The notes: generated by a model not told the origin, from the sequence alone. A DNA stretch of 64,000 bases from Sphingomonas faeni (GCF_023195535.1 NZ_JALPNF010000009.1:54759-118758); one strand, 5' to 3'. Shown: positions 1 to 9,404, counted from the stretch's first letter. Made by a program: numbers and translations.

Positions 1-2
1 AG

Positions 3-389
3 ACGACTCGTCATGCCGAGGCGATCAAGATTGCCTATGACCCGCGGATCGTCAGCTACGGCACGCTGCTCCGCGTCTATTTCTCGATCGCGCATGACCC
101 GACGACCTTGAACCGTCAGGGCCCGGACAGCGGTACCAGTTATCGTTCAGCGATCTTCCCGCAGTCGCCAGCGCAGGCGCAGGTGGCGCGGTCGTACATC
201 GCGCAGCTCGGCGCGACGCGCGCGTTCTCCGGACCGATCGTGACGAAGCTGGAGACGGGGACGTTCTATCCGGCCGAAGCGTATCATCAGAATTTCTACG
301 ACCGGAACCCGACGCATCCGTACATCGTGATGTGGGACAAGCCCAAGGTGGCTGCGTTCCGCGCGGCGTTCCCGACGATCTCGAACTGA
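3..389 (+). CDS. msrA: Peptide-methionine (S)-S-oxide reductase MsrA, C-terminal part (5' end outside window)
   Basis: MsrA reduces methionine-S-sulfoxide in proteins and free methionine. The reading frame is open from base 3, so the N-terminal part with the catalytic GCFWC region lies before the window. The visible 128 residues contain the conserved MsrA core: a YDPRIVSYGTLL stretch, an HDPTTLNRQGPD stretch and a GTSYRSAIF segment, then the typical KLETGTFYPAEAYHQNFY tail motif. The protein ends shortly after a WDKPKV segment, as in many proteobacterial MsrA proteins that lack the long C-terminal Cys extension. The identification is firm; completeness and start cannot be judged. Confidence 0.93.
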   Translation, partial: TTRHAEAIKIAYDPRIVSYGTLLRVYFSIAHDPTTLNRQGPDSGTSYRSAIFPQSPAQAQVARSYIAQLGATRAFSGPIVTKLETGTFYPAEAYHQNFYDRNPTHPYIVMWDKPKVAAFRAAFPTISN

Positions 390-443
390 GGCGATAGGCT
401 TAAGCTGAAGCGAAAGGCTTAAGAAGACGCCCACCCCAAGCCC

Positions 444-525
444 GTCATTCCAGCGAAAGCTGGAATATCCCGGTTTGGCGGATGTCCCGAGCCACGAGGG
501 AGACCCCAGCTTCCGCTGGGGTGAC
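444..525. repeat. Palindromic repeat, family A (GCGAAAGCTGG type)
   Basis: Two inverted arms of about 23 bases, gtcattccagcgaaagctgg and the complementary form ending in a ctggggtgac motif, are separated by about 36 bases. The same arms recur at 14031, 19018, 24471, 38046, 38184 and 57421. This copy fills the convergent gap between msrA and pdeM. It could fold into a long hairpin and act as a bidirectional terminator. Confidence 0.85.
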
Positions 526-582
526 GGTAGGGTTAGTGAGGCGCGAACAAGGACCGAAGAGCTCTAAGCCGCTACTGGGACT

Positions 583-1245
583 CTAAGCCGCCACCGGGAA
601 CCGCAGCATCCGGTCCGCCACCGGCACCATCGCCTCTGCGCCAACGCCCACCGCGCGAACGATCTCCGGATGGTCGACATCCAGCCCGCCGGTCAGCGAC
701 CCGAACGCTGGCAATATCAGCTTCGTCGCCGTCGCTACGAAACACCGCCGCGCGACCGATTTCCCCCGCACCCGCAATCGCAGCTTCGGATGGAAATGCC
801 CCGACAATTCCGGCCGCGTCTCCGTCCGGTCCGCCTCGTGCCGCAGCACCAGCCCATCGACGACCACCTCGTCCACGACATCTCCGCCACACCGATCGAG
901 GATCGCCGGATCGTGATTGCCCGTGATCCACGTCCAGCGCGTGGTATCGGTCATCGCCCGCAGCATGTCCTGCGCCCGCTGCGGCAACCGAGCACACCCG
1001 TCGCTGTCGTGGAAGCTATCGCCCAGGCACCAGACTTCGCGCGCACCCGTCGCCGTGACCAGCGCGGTGAGATCGGCCAAGGTCGCGATCGAATCATAAG
1101 GCGGCAACATCTGCCCCCGACCCGCGAACCAGCTCGCCTTCTCGAAATGCAGGTCGGCGACCAGCAGCGCGCGCCGCTCCGGCCAGAACAGTGCGCCTTG
1201 TGGCAACGCCAGAAGCGCATGTCCGCCGAACGAAAAGGGAACCAT
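583..1245 (-). CDS. pdeM: Ligase-associated DNA damage response endonuclease PdeM (metallophosphoesterase)
   Basis: This is a calcineurin-like binuclear metallophosphoesterase of 220 residues. Metal-binding motifs appear in order: DLHFEK at about 31-36, GD at 75-76, GNHD at 109-112, a His near 136 and GHFH at 149-152. This compact form, with the LLVADLHFEKAS signature, matches the PdeM/TIGR04123 type that accompanies an ATP-dependent ligase, an Lhr-core helicase and an MBL exonuclease; those three partners lie at 20022, 6142 and 9653. The frame stays open to 1371, but that extension would overlap kup and has no conserved content, so the ATG at 1245 is preferred. The gene is divergent from kup. 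Its stop lies in a 19-bp imperfect tandem duplication (562-580 and 581-599). Confidence 0.88.
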   Translation of the reverse strand: MVPFSFGGHALLALPQGALFWPERRALLVADLHFEKASWFAGRGQMLPPYDSIATLADLTALVTATGAREVWCLGDSFHDSDGCARLPQRAQDMLRAMTDTTRWTWITGNHDPAILDRCGGDVVDEVVVDGLVLRHEADRTETRPELSGHFHPKLRLRVRGKSVARRCFVATATKLILPAFGSLTGGLDVDHPEIVRAVGVGAEAMVPVADRMLRFPVAA

Positions 1246-1369
1246 TCGCTCGCCATGCCGCCCCCGCCGCGGCGAATCAAGCGGACATCCGCCGCGACGA
1301 GCAGGACTTGCGCATGTCCGCAATCGGCGTAAAGCGCGCCGTCCCTTCATGAGGAGCGCTTTTCGCGCC

Positions 1370-3376
1370 ATGTCGTCCGAAGCCGGAACACCGCAAACTG
1401 CCGCAGTCCATCAACCGCCCGCCGGCGGCGTGGCGGCGCAGGTCTGCGCGCCCGCCGATATGTCCGCAGCGCATCTGCATCCGCACCCGGCGCTGGCTGC
1501 GCTGACCGTCGGCGCGATCGGCGTGGTGTTCGGTGATATCGGCACCAGTCCGCTCTATGCCTTTCGTGAGGCCTTGGGCCAGTCGTCCGCCGGCGGCATC
1601 GATCCGAGCGAGATCCTCGGTGTGCTCAGTCTCGCGCTCTGGTCGCTGTTCCTCGTCGTCACGGTCAAATACGTCATCTTCCTGATGCGCGCCGACAACC
1701 AGGGCGAGGGCGGCGTGCTGGCGCTGGCTGCGCTCGCCCGTCGCGCGCTCGGCATGCGCTCGAAGATCGCGATCGTGCTCGGCGCGGCGGGCGCGTCTTT
1801 GTTCTACGGCGACGCAATCATCACGCCCGCGCTGTCGGTGCTCTCCGCGATGGAAGGCCTCAGGACGATCCCGAGCGCGGCGCATATCTTCAACGAGGGC
1901 GTCGTCCGCGCGCTGACGATCGGAATCCTGATCGCGCTGTTCATGATCCAGGCGCGCGGGACGGCGCAGGTGTCGAAGCTGTTCGGCCCGGTCTGCATCG
2001 TCTGGTTCGTCGCGATCGGGGCGCTGGGCATCTGGCACATCGCCGACGAGCCCTCGATCGTCCGCGTGTTCCTGCCGACCTACGGTATCTCGTTCCTCGC
2101 GAGCCACGGCGTCACCGGGCTGTTCGTGCTCGGCGCGGTGTTCCTCACCGTCACCGGGGCCGAGGCGCTGACCGCGGACATGGGCCATTTCGGCAAGCTG
2201 CCGATCCGCATCGGCTGGTTCTTCCTCGTCTTCCCGGCGCTCGCGCTCAACTATCTCGGGCAGGGCGCGTTCGCGCTCGCCAAGCTCGAGGACGCAGCAA
2301 GGCAGGGCATCCCCTTCGTCAATCAGGACTGGTTCTTCCTGATGGCGCCCGAATCGCTGCGCCCCGCGCTGATCATCCTCGCGGGCTTCGCGACGGTGAT
2401 CGCCAGCCAGGCGGTCATCACCGGCGCGTTCTCGCTCACGCAGCAGGCTATCCAGCTCGGGCTGCTCCCGCGGCTGCGCATCCGCCAGACCTCCGCGGTG
2501 TTCGCCGGCCAGATCTATCTCCCCGCAATCAACTGGCTGTTGCTGATCGGCGTGCTGGTGCTGGTGATCCAGTTCAAGACCTCGTCGGCGATGGCCGCCG
2601 CGTACGGCATCGCGGTGACCGGGACGATGGTCGTCACCACCTTGCTCGCGTATATCGTCGTCCGTCATCGCTGGAACTGGTCGCGGCCGCTCGCGCTCGC
2701 GGCGATCCTGCCGTTCCTGACGCTCGACCTGATCTTCTTCGGCGCGAACATCCTCCGCGTGATCGAGGGGGGCTGGGTGCCGCTCGTCATCGCCGCGTCG
2801 ATCGGGCTGATCATCTTTACCTGGGTGCGCGGCAAGAAGATCGTCAGCGCGTTCGAGAAGCGTCAGAGCATCCCGCTCAGCGACCTCGCCGCCGCGCTGG
2901 AGAAGCGCCCGCCCGAGCGCGTGTCGGGGACCGCGGTGTTCCTGACCGCGAACCCGCATGCGACGCCGGGCGCGCTGCTGCACAACCTCAAGCACAACAA
3001 GGTGCTCCACGAGCGCAACCTGATCGTCAGCATCCGCACCGCCGACCGCCCGTTCGTCGACGAGTCCGCGCGCGCGAAGGTCGAGCGGGTCGACAACAAT
3101 TTCTCGATCGTCGTGCTCACCTATGGCTTCATGGAATCGCCCGACGTGCCGCGCGATCTGGGGGTCGGCAATAAGACCGAGCAGCTCGGGCTCGATCCGA
3201 TGCGCACCTCGTTCTTCATCGGCCGCAACACGCTGAAGCCCGATGCGGAGAAGGGCATGCCGCCCTGGCAGGACCGGATCTTCCTGTTCCTGCAACGCAA
3301 CGCCAGCGACCCGACCGACTTCCTGAAGATCCCGCCGGGCAAGGTGCTAGAGTTGGGCGAGCAGGTCACCGTCTAA
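1370..3376 (+). CDS. kup: Low-affinity potassium transport protein Kup
   Basis: Kup is an inner-membrane potassium importer of the KUP/HAK/KT family, probably proton-coupled. The protein is about 668 residues. The N-terminal hydrophobic core carries the family signature GVVFGDIGTSPLYAFREAL at about residues 52-70. It is followed by roughly twelve hydrophobic segments to about residue 480 and a soluble C-terminal domain of about 180 residues ending in LELGEQVTV, as usual for Kup. An ATG at 1349 is also in frame. ATG 1370 is preferred because an aggag sequence lies about 13 bases upstream. The first 45 residues are Ala/Pro-rich and variable. A palindromic repeat follows the stop directly and may terminate transcription. 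Confidence 0.95.
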   Translation: MSSEAGTPQTAAVHQPPAGGVAAQVCAPADMSAAHLHPHPALAALTVGAIGVVFGDIGTSPLYAFREALGQSSAGGIDPSEILGVLSLALWSLFLVVTVKYVIFLMRADNQGEGGVLALAALARRALGMRSKIAIVLGAAGASLFYGDAIITPALSVLSAMEGLRTIPSAAHIFNEGVVRALTIGILIALFMIQARGTAQVSKLFGPVCIVWFVAIGALGIWHIADEPSIVRVFLPTYGISFLASHGVTGLFVLGAVFLTVTGAEALTADMGHFGKLPIRIGWFFLVFPALALNYLGQGAFALAKLEDAARQGIPFVNQDWFFLMAPESLRPALIILAGFATVIASQAVITGAFSLTQQAIQLGLLPRLRIRQTSAVFAGQIYLPAINWLLLIGVLVLVIQFKTSSAMAAAYGIAVTGTMVVTTLLAYIVVRHRWNWSRPLALAAILPFLTLDLIFFGANILRVIEGGWVPLVIAASIGLIIFTWVRGKKIVSAFEKRQSIPLSDLAAALEKRPPERVSGTAVFLTANPHATPGALLHNLKHNKVLHERNLIVSIRTADRPFVDESARAKVERVDNNFSIVVLTYGFMESPDVPRDLGVGNKTEQLGLDPMRTSFFIGRNTLKPDAEKGMPPWQDRIFLFLQRNASDPTDFLKIPPGKVLELGEQVTV

Positions 3377-3530
3377 ACTCCCTTGCCCCTTCGGGGAGAG
3401 GGAAGGGGCCCGCACGGCGAAGCCGGGTGGGAAGGGAGAGGGGAGTGAGGCTCGGGACCTCGTCCCAACTACCCCTCTCCCTTCCGTCGCCTGCGGCTCC
3501 TCCCTCCCTCTCCCCGGAGGGGAGAGGGAC
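3377..3530. repeat. Palindromic repeat, family D (CCTCTCCCC type)
   Basis: A unit of about 150 bases begins with a cttcggggagagggaagggg arm and ends with a complementary ctctccccggaggggagagg arm. In between lies a conserved middle containing gtgaggctcggga and cccttccgtcgcctgcg. A second copy with the same internal order lies at 47653-47801. It fills the convergent gap between kup and the M20 peptidase. Confidence 0.85.
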
Positions 3531-3538
3531 ATGAGACA

Positions 3539-4936
3539 TCAACCTGCGAACGCCTTCACCAAATCGAAGAGGTAGTCGCGGCCGTCGTAGAGTGACGTGA
3601 CCCGGATGCGTTCGTTCAGGCCGTGAATCCCGCCCATGTCCTTGTCGATGAACACACCGGGTACGCCGTAGACCGGGATCCCGATCGCTTCGAAGAAGAT
3701 GCCGTCGGTGGCGCCGGTCGACATCATCGGCAGGATCGGGATGCCGGGGAAGTGCTTCGCCGCAACCTTCGTCACTGGCCCCATGATCTTCGGATCGAGC
3801 GTCGGCGGGATCGCGGTCGGGCGGACCGGCTGGTTGGCGGTCACCGTGACCTTCGCGCCGGCCAGTTCCTTCAGCTTGGCCAGCGTGCCCTCCACCGTCT
3901 CGCCCGGAAAGATCCGGCAGTTGATGTTCGCCGTCGCGCGCTGCGGCAATGCGTTCTCCGCATGGCCCGCGTTCAGTAGCGTCGCCACGCACGTCGTCCG
4001 CAAGGTCGAGTGCATTGCCTTGTCGCGGCTGACGATCGCATCCGCCGCCTTGTCCTCGGGATTGGCGATCAACCGCGTGATCGCGCTGCCCATCTCGCCC
4101 GGCATCGCCTTCGCGCTCGCCGCGAAGAACGCCTTGGTCGTGTCGGTGAACTTCACCGGAAACTCATACCCCTGCACCGCCTTCACGGCGTCGGCGAGCT
4201 CGTAGATCGCGTTCTCCGGCGTCGGCTGCGAGCTGTGCCCGCCGGGGTTGGTGCTGAGGAACGTGTAGTTCTGCGCGGCCTTCTCGCCGACCTGGATCGC
4301 GAGCAACTGGCGCTTGCCAGTGTCGTCGAGCCGCCCGCCGCCGCCCTCGTTCAGCGCGAACTCGGCTGCGATCAGATCGGGCTTCGCCTTCGCCAGATAC
4401 TGCGCGCCGTTCCACGCAAACGTCGTCTCCTCGCCGCAGGTCAGCGCGAGCTTGATCGTCCGCTTGGGCTGGTACCCACCGGTCTTGAAGCGGATCATCG
4501 CATCGGACCAGATCGCCGCCTGCGCCTTGTCGTCGACGGTACCGCGCGCGTAATAATAGCCGCCTTCCTCGATCAGCTTGAACGGATCGCGCACCCAATC
4601 CTCGCGCTTGGCCTCGACCACGTCGAGATGTGCGAGCAGCAGCATCGGCTTGAGCGCCGCGTCCGAGCCCTTCAGCACCGCGACCAGCCCGCCATCCTTG
4701 GGATGCTCGGGCACCGAGAAATAGGTGATGTCGGCATCGGCATAGCCCGCCGTCTTCAGCCGCGCACCGATCTGCGCCGCGGCCTGCGTGCAACTGCCGG
4801 CGGACAGTGTCGTGTTGGTCTCGACCAGTTCCTTGTAGAGCCCCAGGAACGCCTTCTGGTCGGGCCGCGTCTGCGCCTGCGCCGAGAATGGTGTCGTCAG
4901 AATCGCCGCCGTGAGTAGCCAGCCAGTCGCGCGCAT
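3539..4936 (-). CDS. Secreted M20/M25/M40-family metallopeptidase
   Basis: This is a zinc-dependent exopeptidase or dipeptidase of 465 residues. The first 22 residues (MRATGWLLTAAILTTPFSAQAQ) form a signal peptide, so it acts in the periplasm. Metal and catalytic landmarks are visible in order: AHLDVV (His, Asp), GTVDDKA (bridging Asp), TCGEET (catalytic and metal Glu), ALNEGGGG, and a C-terminal STGATDG followed by GIPVYGV. The open frame extends upstream to 5041, but ATG 4936 has an aggggacg ribosome site and begins exactly at the signal peptide. The gene follows the retropepsin-like gene on the same strand after about 70 bases. Its substrate cannot be told from sequence. Confidence 0.9.
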   Translation of the reverse strand: MRATGWLLTAAILTTPFSAQAQTRPDQKAFLGLYKELVETNTTLSAGSCTQAAAQIGARLKTAGYADADITYFSVPEHPKDGGLVAVLKGSDAALKPMLLLAHLDVVEAKREDWVRDPFKLIEEGGYYYARGTVDDKAQAAIWSDAMIRFKTGGYQPKRTIKLALTCGEETTFAWNGAQYLAKAKPDLIAAEFALNEGGGGRLDDTGKRQLLAIQVGEKAAQNYTFLSTNPGGHSSQPTPENAIYELADAVKAVQGYEFPVKFTDTTKAFFAASAKAMPGEMGSAITRLIANPEDKAADAIVSRDKAMHSTLRTTCVATLLNAGHAENALPQRATANINCRIFPGETVEGTLAKLKELAGAKVTVTANQPVRPTAIPPTLDPKIMGPVTKVAAKHFPGIPILPMMSTGATDGIFFEAIGIPVYGVPGVFIDKDMGGIHGLNERIRVTSLYDGRDYLFDLVKAFAG

Positions 4937-5009
4937 CGTCGTCCCCTTTTCGTTTCGATCGGGAGAGTTGCAGCGAACGCGCGCCGACGCAACCTCGGCC
5001 CCGCGGCTC

Positions 5010-5975
5010 TCAGCGCCGGCGTGTTCCGCGGGGCAGAGCAAGCCGGACCTCGCGGTTGGCGAAGTCGATGTCGACGCGGCGGAACAGTTGCAGCACGTCC
5101 ATCCCGAGCAGCATCGCCGGGCGCTCGGACAAGCCGAACTGGCGGAACGGCGGCGCGTCGACGGCGGTGAATGCGACGGGCAGGTCGCCGAGCGTCAGGT
5201 TGCCGATCGAGACCCGGTCGATCGTGGTGTAGTCGGCGACCACGGTTTCGCCGGTGACGCCGGTCAGCGACACCGGTTGCGAGCGCGCCGCGCTGCCGAG
5301 TTTGCGCGTGACTCGTCGGCGGAGCGCACCATTGGCCATGCTGACCGAGGTGCCGGTGTCGAGGATCACGCGGATACGGATGCCGTTGCAGTACGCGTCG
5401 GTGACGACGAGTTGCCCGAACAGGCTTCGCGCTCTGATGACGATCTCGTCGGGACCTGTGCGTTCGCGGCGCTGTCGTCTGCGCGAGGGGGTGACGGTCA
5501 TCGTCTTGGTGTCGAAGTCGATCGTCACCGCGTGATCCTGCAACGTGTCGATCCCGAGCAGTCCGCGCGCGCCGAGATTGATCGCGCTGATCGCGGGCGC
5601 CTCGATCGGGGCGCTCCCGATCACGCTGACCTTCAACGAGGGGATGACGACGGTGTCGATGCTGTCCGATCCGGTCATGCCGGTGACGCGCACGGTCCGG
5701 CCGGGAGCGAGGCCGAGCGTGGCGGCAAGTTCGCGCGAGATGACGGTACGCTGCGCGCCGGTGTCGACGACGAAGGGGAAGGGGCCGGCGCCGGCGATCG
5801 TTACCGGCACGGTCATTCGGGTTTCGTCTTCGACGAACAGGAGCGTGGCGGGGTCGGGTTCTGCTGCGGATGCTGCACTGGGAGAGGGTGCAGCATTTGG
5901 CCTCGGGAACGCTGCGTCCTGAGCCCCGGCCTGGGCGGCGATGCCCAGCAATAGAGGGGCTAGCCACCTGTGCAT
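5010..5975 (-). CDS. Retropepsin-like aspartic protease, two DTG domains, secreted
   Basis: The protein has 321 residues with an N-terminal signal peptide (MHRWLAPLLLGIAAQAGAQ). Two retropepsin-type half-domains are present. The first has FVVDTGAQRTVIS and the second VILDTGTSVSMANG, each supplying one catalytic Asp, so a single chain could form a two-Asp active site as in pepsin-like enzymes. ILGIDTLQD-like segments (LLGIDTLQ, LLGMDVLQ) follow each domain, as in the family. The first 25 mature residues are Ala/Ser/Pro-rich. The frame is open to 6011, but ATG 5975 gives the clean signal peptide. The substrate is unknown; related alphaproteobacterial proteins are mostly uncharacterised. Confidence 0.82.
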   Translation of the reverse strand: MHRWLAPLLLGIAAQAGAQDAAFPRPNAAPSPSAASAAEPDPATLLFVEDETRMTVPVTIAGAGPFPFVVDTGAQRTVISRELAATLGLAPGRTVRVTGMTGSDSIDTVVIPSLKVSVIGSAPIEAPAISAINLGARGLLGIDTLQDHAVTIDFDTKTMTVTPSRRRQRRERTGPDEIVIRARSLFGQLVVTDAYCNGIRIRVILDTGTSVSMANGALRRRVTRKLGSAARSQPVSLTGVTGETVVADYTTIDRVSIGNLTLGDLPVAFTAVDAPPFRQFGLSERPAMLLGMDVLQLFRRVDIDFANREVRLALPRGTRRR

Positions 5976-6047
5976 GCTGCAAATGCTGCGCCTGATCCAA
6001 CGGGTGCGCAACGGCCTATTTGTACGATGGCCTTCACAACAACTCCC

Positions 6048-6128
6048 GTCATCCTGACGAAAGTCAGGATCCAGGGTAACAGACGTAGTCCTTAGTGGCT
6101 CTGGATCCTGACTTTCGTCAGGATGACG
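6048..6128. repeat. Palindromic repeat (CTGACGAAAGTCAGGATCC type)
   Basis: Two near-perfect inverted arms, gtcatcctgacgaaagtcag and its complement, flank a loop of about 27 bases. The layout resembles family A, but the arm sequence is GACGAAAGTC rather than GCGAAAGC. It separates the helicase gene from the downstream retropepsin-like gene. Confidence 0.8.
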
Positions 6129-6141
6129 AACGGGAAGGGGC

Positions 6142-8574
6142 TCAATCCGGCCGCATCGCGTCCGCGATCATCTCCTCGGCCTCGATCAGCAGCGCGTCGT
6201 CCGAGCTGTTCGTCGCCACCTTCTCGCGCCCGATCAGCGTCAGCACCGGTACCGCGAGCGGCGTGACCCGCTCCAGATCGACATGCACCATCGTCGCCGC
6301 CGCGCGGTCGAGCAACGACGCCAACCGCCCGACATCGGTCATCCGCGCCCGCGCGTCCGCCCACGCCGCCTCCAGCAACAGATGCGTCGGCTCGTACTTT
6401 CGCAGCACGTCGTAGATCAGGTCGGTCGAGAACGTCACCTGCTTGCCGGTCTTTCGCTTGCCCGGATGCTGGCGCTCGACCAGCCCGCCGATCACCGCCA
6501 CCTCGCGAAACGCGCGCTTCAACAGGTGCGACTGCTGCACCCATTCGACGAACTCGTGTTCGAGGATATCCGCGGAGAACAGCGACGCCGGGTCGGTGAT
6601 CTTTTCCAACCCGTACACCGCCAGCGCATAGTCATTGGCGACGAACCCAAGCGGCTTCAGCCCCTGCGTCTCCATCCGCCGCGTGATCAGCATGCCGAGC
6701 GACTGGTGCGCGTTCCACCCCTCGAAACTGTACGCGACCATGTAATGCCGCCCCTCGCGCGGGAACGTCTCGACCAGCAACTGGCCCGGCTCGGGCATCA
6801 CCGATCGATACGCCTGCATCTCCAGCCATTCGCGCACGTCGTCGGGGAAGCGCGCCCAGTCGCCGGGATGCGCGAGGAACCCGCGGACGCGGTCGGCGAG
6901 GTTGGTGGACAGTGGCATCCGGCTGCCGCCATAGGTCGGGATCCGCGCGGGCTTCGACGTGGCGCGGACGACCAGATCCTCGAGGTCGATCTTCATCACC
7001 TCCAGGCTCAATCCGGCGAAGAAGAACGTGTCGCCGTGGCTCAACTGCGCCGCGAACGCCTCCTCGACCCGGCCCAGCACGCGGCCATTGCCGAACCGCA
7101 CGTTGAGCATCGTCGCCTCGACGATGATGCCAGCGTTCAGCCGGTGCTGGCCGATGAATTTGGGATGGCTGACTCGCCACGTCCCGTCCTCATCCTTCGT
7201 CAGCCGCTTGAACCGGTCATACGCCTTCAGCGAATAGCCGCCGTCGCTGATGAAATGCAGCACGCGCTCGAACGTCTCGGTCGGTAGCGCGGAATAAGGG
7301 AGCGCCGAGCGGATCTCGTCGAGCAGATCCGCCTCGCGAAACGGCGCCGCGCAGGCGCACGCCATCACGTGCTGCGCCAGCACGTCGAGCGCGCCGACAC
7401 GGAAGATGTCCGCATCGAGTTCGCCCGCCTCGACCGCGTCGAGCGCCGCGCGCGCCTCGAGATATTCGAAACGGTTGCCGGGCACGACGATCGCTTGAGA
7501 CGATTCATCAAGCCGGTGGTTGGCGCGGCCGATCCGCTGCAACAGCCGCGACGATCCCTTCGGCGCGCCCATCTGGATCACACAATCGACATTGCCCCAG
7601 TCGACGCCCAGGTCGAGGCTCGACGTCGCGACCAGCGCGCGCAGTTTCCCCTCGGCCATCGCGTTCTCGACTTTCCGCCGCGCCTCTTTCGCGAGACTGC
7701 CGTGGTGGACGCCGATCGGGAGGTTTCCCGCATTCACTTTCCACAGATCCTGGAAGATCAGTTCGGCGAGGCTGCGCGTGTTGCAGAACACGATCGAGGT
7801 CTCGTGCGCCTCGATCTCAGCCATCACCTGAGCGGCGGCGTAACGCCCCGAATGCCCCGACCACGGCACGCGGCCCTCGGGTAGCAGGATCGCGATGTTC
7901 GGGTCTGCGCCGGGCTCGCCGCGGACCATCGCGACCTGGTCGATGTCGCCATCGGGCGCGAGCCATGCGCGATAGCCGTCCGCATCCGCGACCGTCGCCG
8001 ACAGCGCGACGCGGCGCATCCCCGGCGAGATCGTCTGCAACCGCGCCATGCACAGCGAGAGCAGGTCGCCACGCTTGCCGGTCGCGAACGCGTGCACCTC
8101 GTCGACGACGATCGTGCGGAGGTTTTCGAACATCGTGATGCTGTCGGGGTAGCTGAGCAGCAGCGAAAGCGATTCAGGAGTCGTCAGCAGGATCTGCGGC
8201 GGCTTGATCCGCTGCCGCGCCTTCCGGTCGGAGGGCGTGTCGCCGGTGCGCGTCTCGACGCGGATATCGACGCCCATCTCGTCGATCGGTGTCAGCAGGT
8301 TGCGCTGCACGTCGACCGCCAGCGCCTTCAATGGTGAGACGTATAGCGTGTGCAGGCCGGTAGTGGGCGCCTCGATCAGTTCGGCGAGCGTCGGCAAAAA
8401 CCCGGCGAGCGTCTTTCCCGCGCCGGTCGCCGCCACCAGCAGCGCATGATGCCCCGCGCGCCCTTCCGCCAGCATCTCGCGCTGATGCCGCCGCGGCCGC
8501 CAATCGCGCGACGCGAACCAGTTTTCCAAGGGAAGGGGAAGGTCGCTCACGGCCTGTTCACGCATCGTCGTCAT
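6142..8574 (-). CDS. Ligase-associated DNA damage response DEXH-box helicase (Lhr-core type)
   Basis: This is an ATP-dependent superfamily 2 helicase of about 810 residues. Walker A is AATGAGKT at about 48-55, the DEVH box is VVDEVHAF near residue 157, motif III is LSATV, and motif VI is QRIGRANHR. The last half carries the winged-helix and Lhr-core C-terminal region (GLSLEVMKIDLEDLVVRAT). This size and layout match the TIGR04121 ligase-associated helicase rather than long Lhr (about 1500 residues). Start ATG 8574 is chosen; the frame runs open to 8700 but would overlap the divergent secreted-protein gene. It is expected to work in nucleic acid repair with the ligase (20022), exonuclease (9653) and PdeM (583), none of them directly adjacent. 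Confidence 0.93.
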   Translation of the reverse strand: MTTMREQAVSDLPLPLENWFASRDWRPRRHQREMLAEGRAGHHALLVAATGAGKTLAGFLPTLAELIEAPTTGLHTLYVSPLKALAVDVQRNLLTPIDEMGVDIRVETRTGDTPSDRKARQRIKPPQILLTTPESLSLLLSYPDSITMFENLRTIVVDEVHAFATGKRGDLLSLCMARLQTISPGMRRVALSATVADADGYRAWLAPDGDIDQVAMVRGEPGADPNIAILLPEGRVPWSGHSGRYAAAQVMAEIEAHETSIVFCNTRSLAELIFQDLWKVNAGNLPIGVHHGSLAKEARRKVENAMAEGKLRALVATSSLDLGVDWGNVDCVIQMGAPKGSSRLLQRIGRANHRLDESSQAIVVPGNRFEYLEARAALDAVEAGELDADIFRVGALDVLAQHVMACACAAPFREADLLDEIRSALPYSALPTETFERVLHFISDGGYSLKAYDRFKRLTKDEDGTWRVSHPKFIGQHRLNAGIIVEATMLNVRFGNGRVLGRVEEAFAAQLSHGDTFFFAGLSLEVMKIDLEDLVVRATSKPARIPTYGGSRMPLSTNLADRVRGFLAHPGDWARFPDDVREWLEMQAYRSVMPEPGQLLVETFPREGRHYMVAYSFEGWNAHQSLGMLITRRMETQGLKPLGFVANDYALAVYGLEKITDPASLFSADILEHEFVEWVQQSHLLKRAFREVAVIGGLVERQHPGKRKTGKQVTFSTDLIYDVLRKYEPTHLLLEAAWADARARMTDVGRLASLLDRAAATMVHVDLERVTPLAVPVLTLIGREKVATNSSDDALLIEAEEMIADAMRPD

Positions 8575-8657
8575 ATGGGGGCGTCGCGCCGCACCGCTAT
8601 GGACCGCGTGCGGAACGACCGCCACTTTGGCTAAAGCTCTGTTGTGAAAGACGATCG

Positions 8658-9263
8658 GTGTCGCTTTTTCGTTATCTCCTGCCGCTACCGTTGCTCGCAC
8701 TCCTGCCGTTCGCCAATGCCACTGCCGCCAACAAGTCGTTCGTCGGCGGCGGCGGCATGGTCCGCCTCTCGCATCCGTCGAGCGTCCTCCCGACGCGCAA
8801 CTTCGCCGGCCGCGCGCTGCTGAACAGCGGCTGGCGCCAGATGTGGGATGGGACGCCGGTCGGGCGCGGCGTCGGCATCGTCCGCTTCTGGCAGGTCGCC
8901 AAACCGACCGACGGCCAGGGGCAGGTGACCGAGATGATCCAGGTCGGCTTCAGCCGGAGCGCGGGCGTGGTCGCCAAATGCGGTACCGAGGGGCTGGTTG
9001 CCGGTCACGCCAGGCGGCTTCCCAACCGGATGCTCGGCGGCCACCGCTGGACGGTCTACACCAACGGCGACGCCGGCATGAGCCAACAGGTCAACGCGAT
9101 TAACTTCCGCAGCGTCATCAACGGTGCTTGCTATGCGATCGACCGGATCACCTATGCGGTGAAGGCGGCGGCGCCGGCAGGCCGGCTTGCGCCACCCCAG
9201 GCGGTGGCGGCGGCGCGGATGGACGCGATCCTGGCAACGATCAAGGTCGGCGGGCGGCGGTAA
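8658..9263 (+). CDS. Conserved hypothetical secreted protein
   Basis: The 201-residue protein begins at a GTG codon and has an N-terminal signal peptide (hydrophobic LLPLPLLALLPFANATAA, cleavage near residue 24). The mature part is mixed in composition with two Cys residues (KCGTEG and NGACYAID) that could form a disulfide in the periplasm. No catalytic motif is recognised. It is divergent from the helicase gene with only about 80 bases between them, so the two may share a control region. No function is proposed. Confidence 0.7.
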   Translation: MSLFRYLLPLPLLALLPFANATAANKSFVGGGGMVRLSHPSSVLPTRNFAGRALLNSGWRQMWDGTPVGRGVGIVRFWQVAKPTDGQGQVTEMIQVGFSRSAGVVAKCGTEGLVAGHARRLPNRMLGGHRWTVYTNGDAGMSQQVNAINFRSVINGACYAIDRITYAVKAAAPAGRLAPPQAVAAARMDAILATIKVGGRR

Positions 9264-9276
9264 AGCAAGGACTTAC

Positions 9277-9404
9277 GATCCTCCCCCGCCAGGGGGAGGT
9301 GTCGCCGAAGGTGACGGAGGGGGAGGACACGGAACGTAAGGTTTCCCTTTCCTCCCCCTCCGTCTGGCAAGCGCCAGCCACCTCCCCCTGGCGGGGGAGG
9401 ATCG
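9277..9404. repeat. Palindromic repeat, family C (GATCCTCCCC type)
   Basis: The arms gatcctcccccgccaggggg and the complement ending gggggaggatc enclose about 80 bases that contain a second inverted pair (gacggagggggagg and cctccccctccgtc). A related unit lies at 25892-26007. It occupies the first part of the 389-base gap between the secreted protein gene and the exonuclease gene. Confidence 0.85.

Noticed and set aside
1277..3295. A 672-codon minus-strand ORF antisense to kup, rich in Arg, Glu and His
   Set aside because: It is a high-GC shadow. The plus-strand Kup is fully conserved; the antisense translation has no family motif and biased composition.
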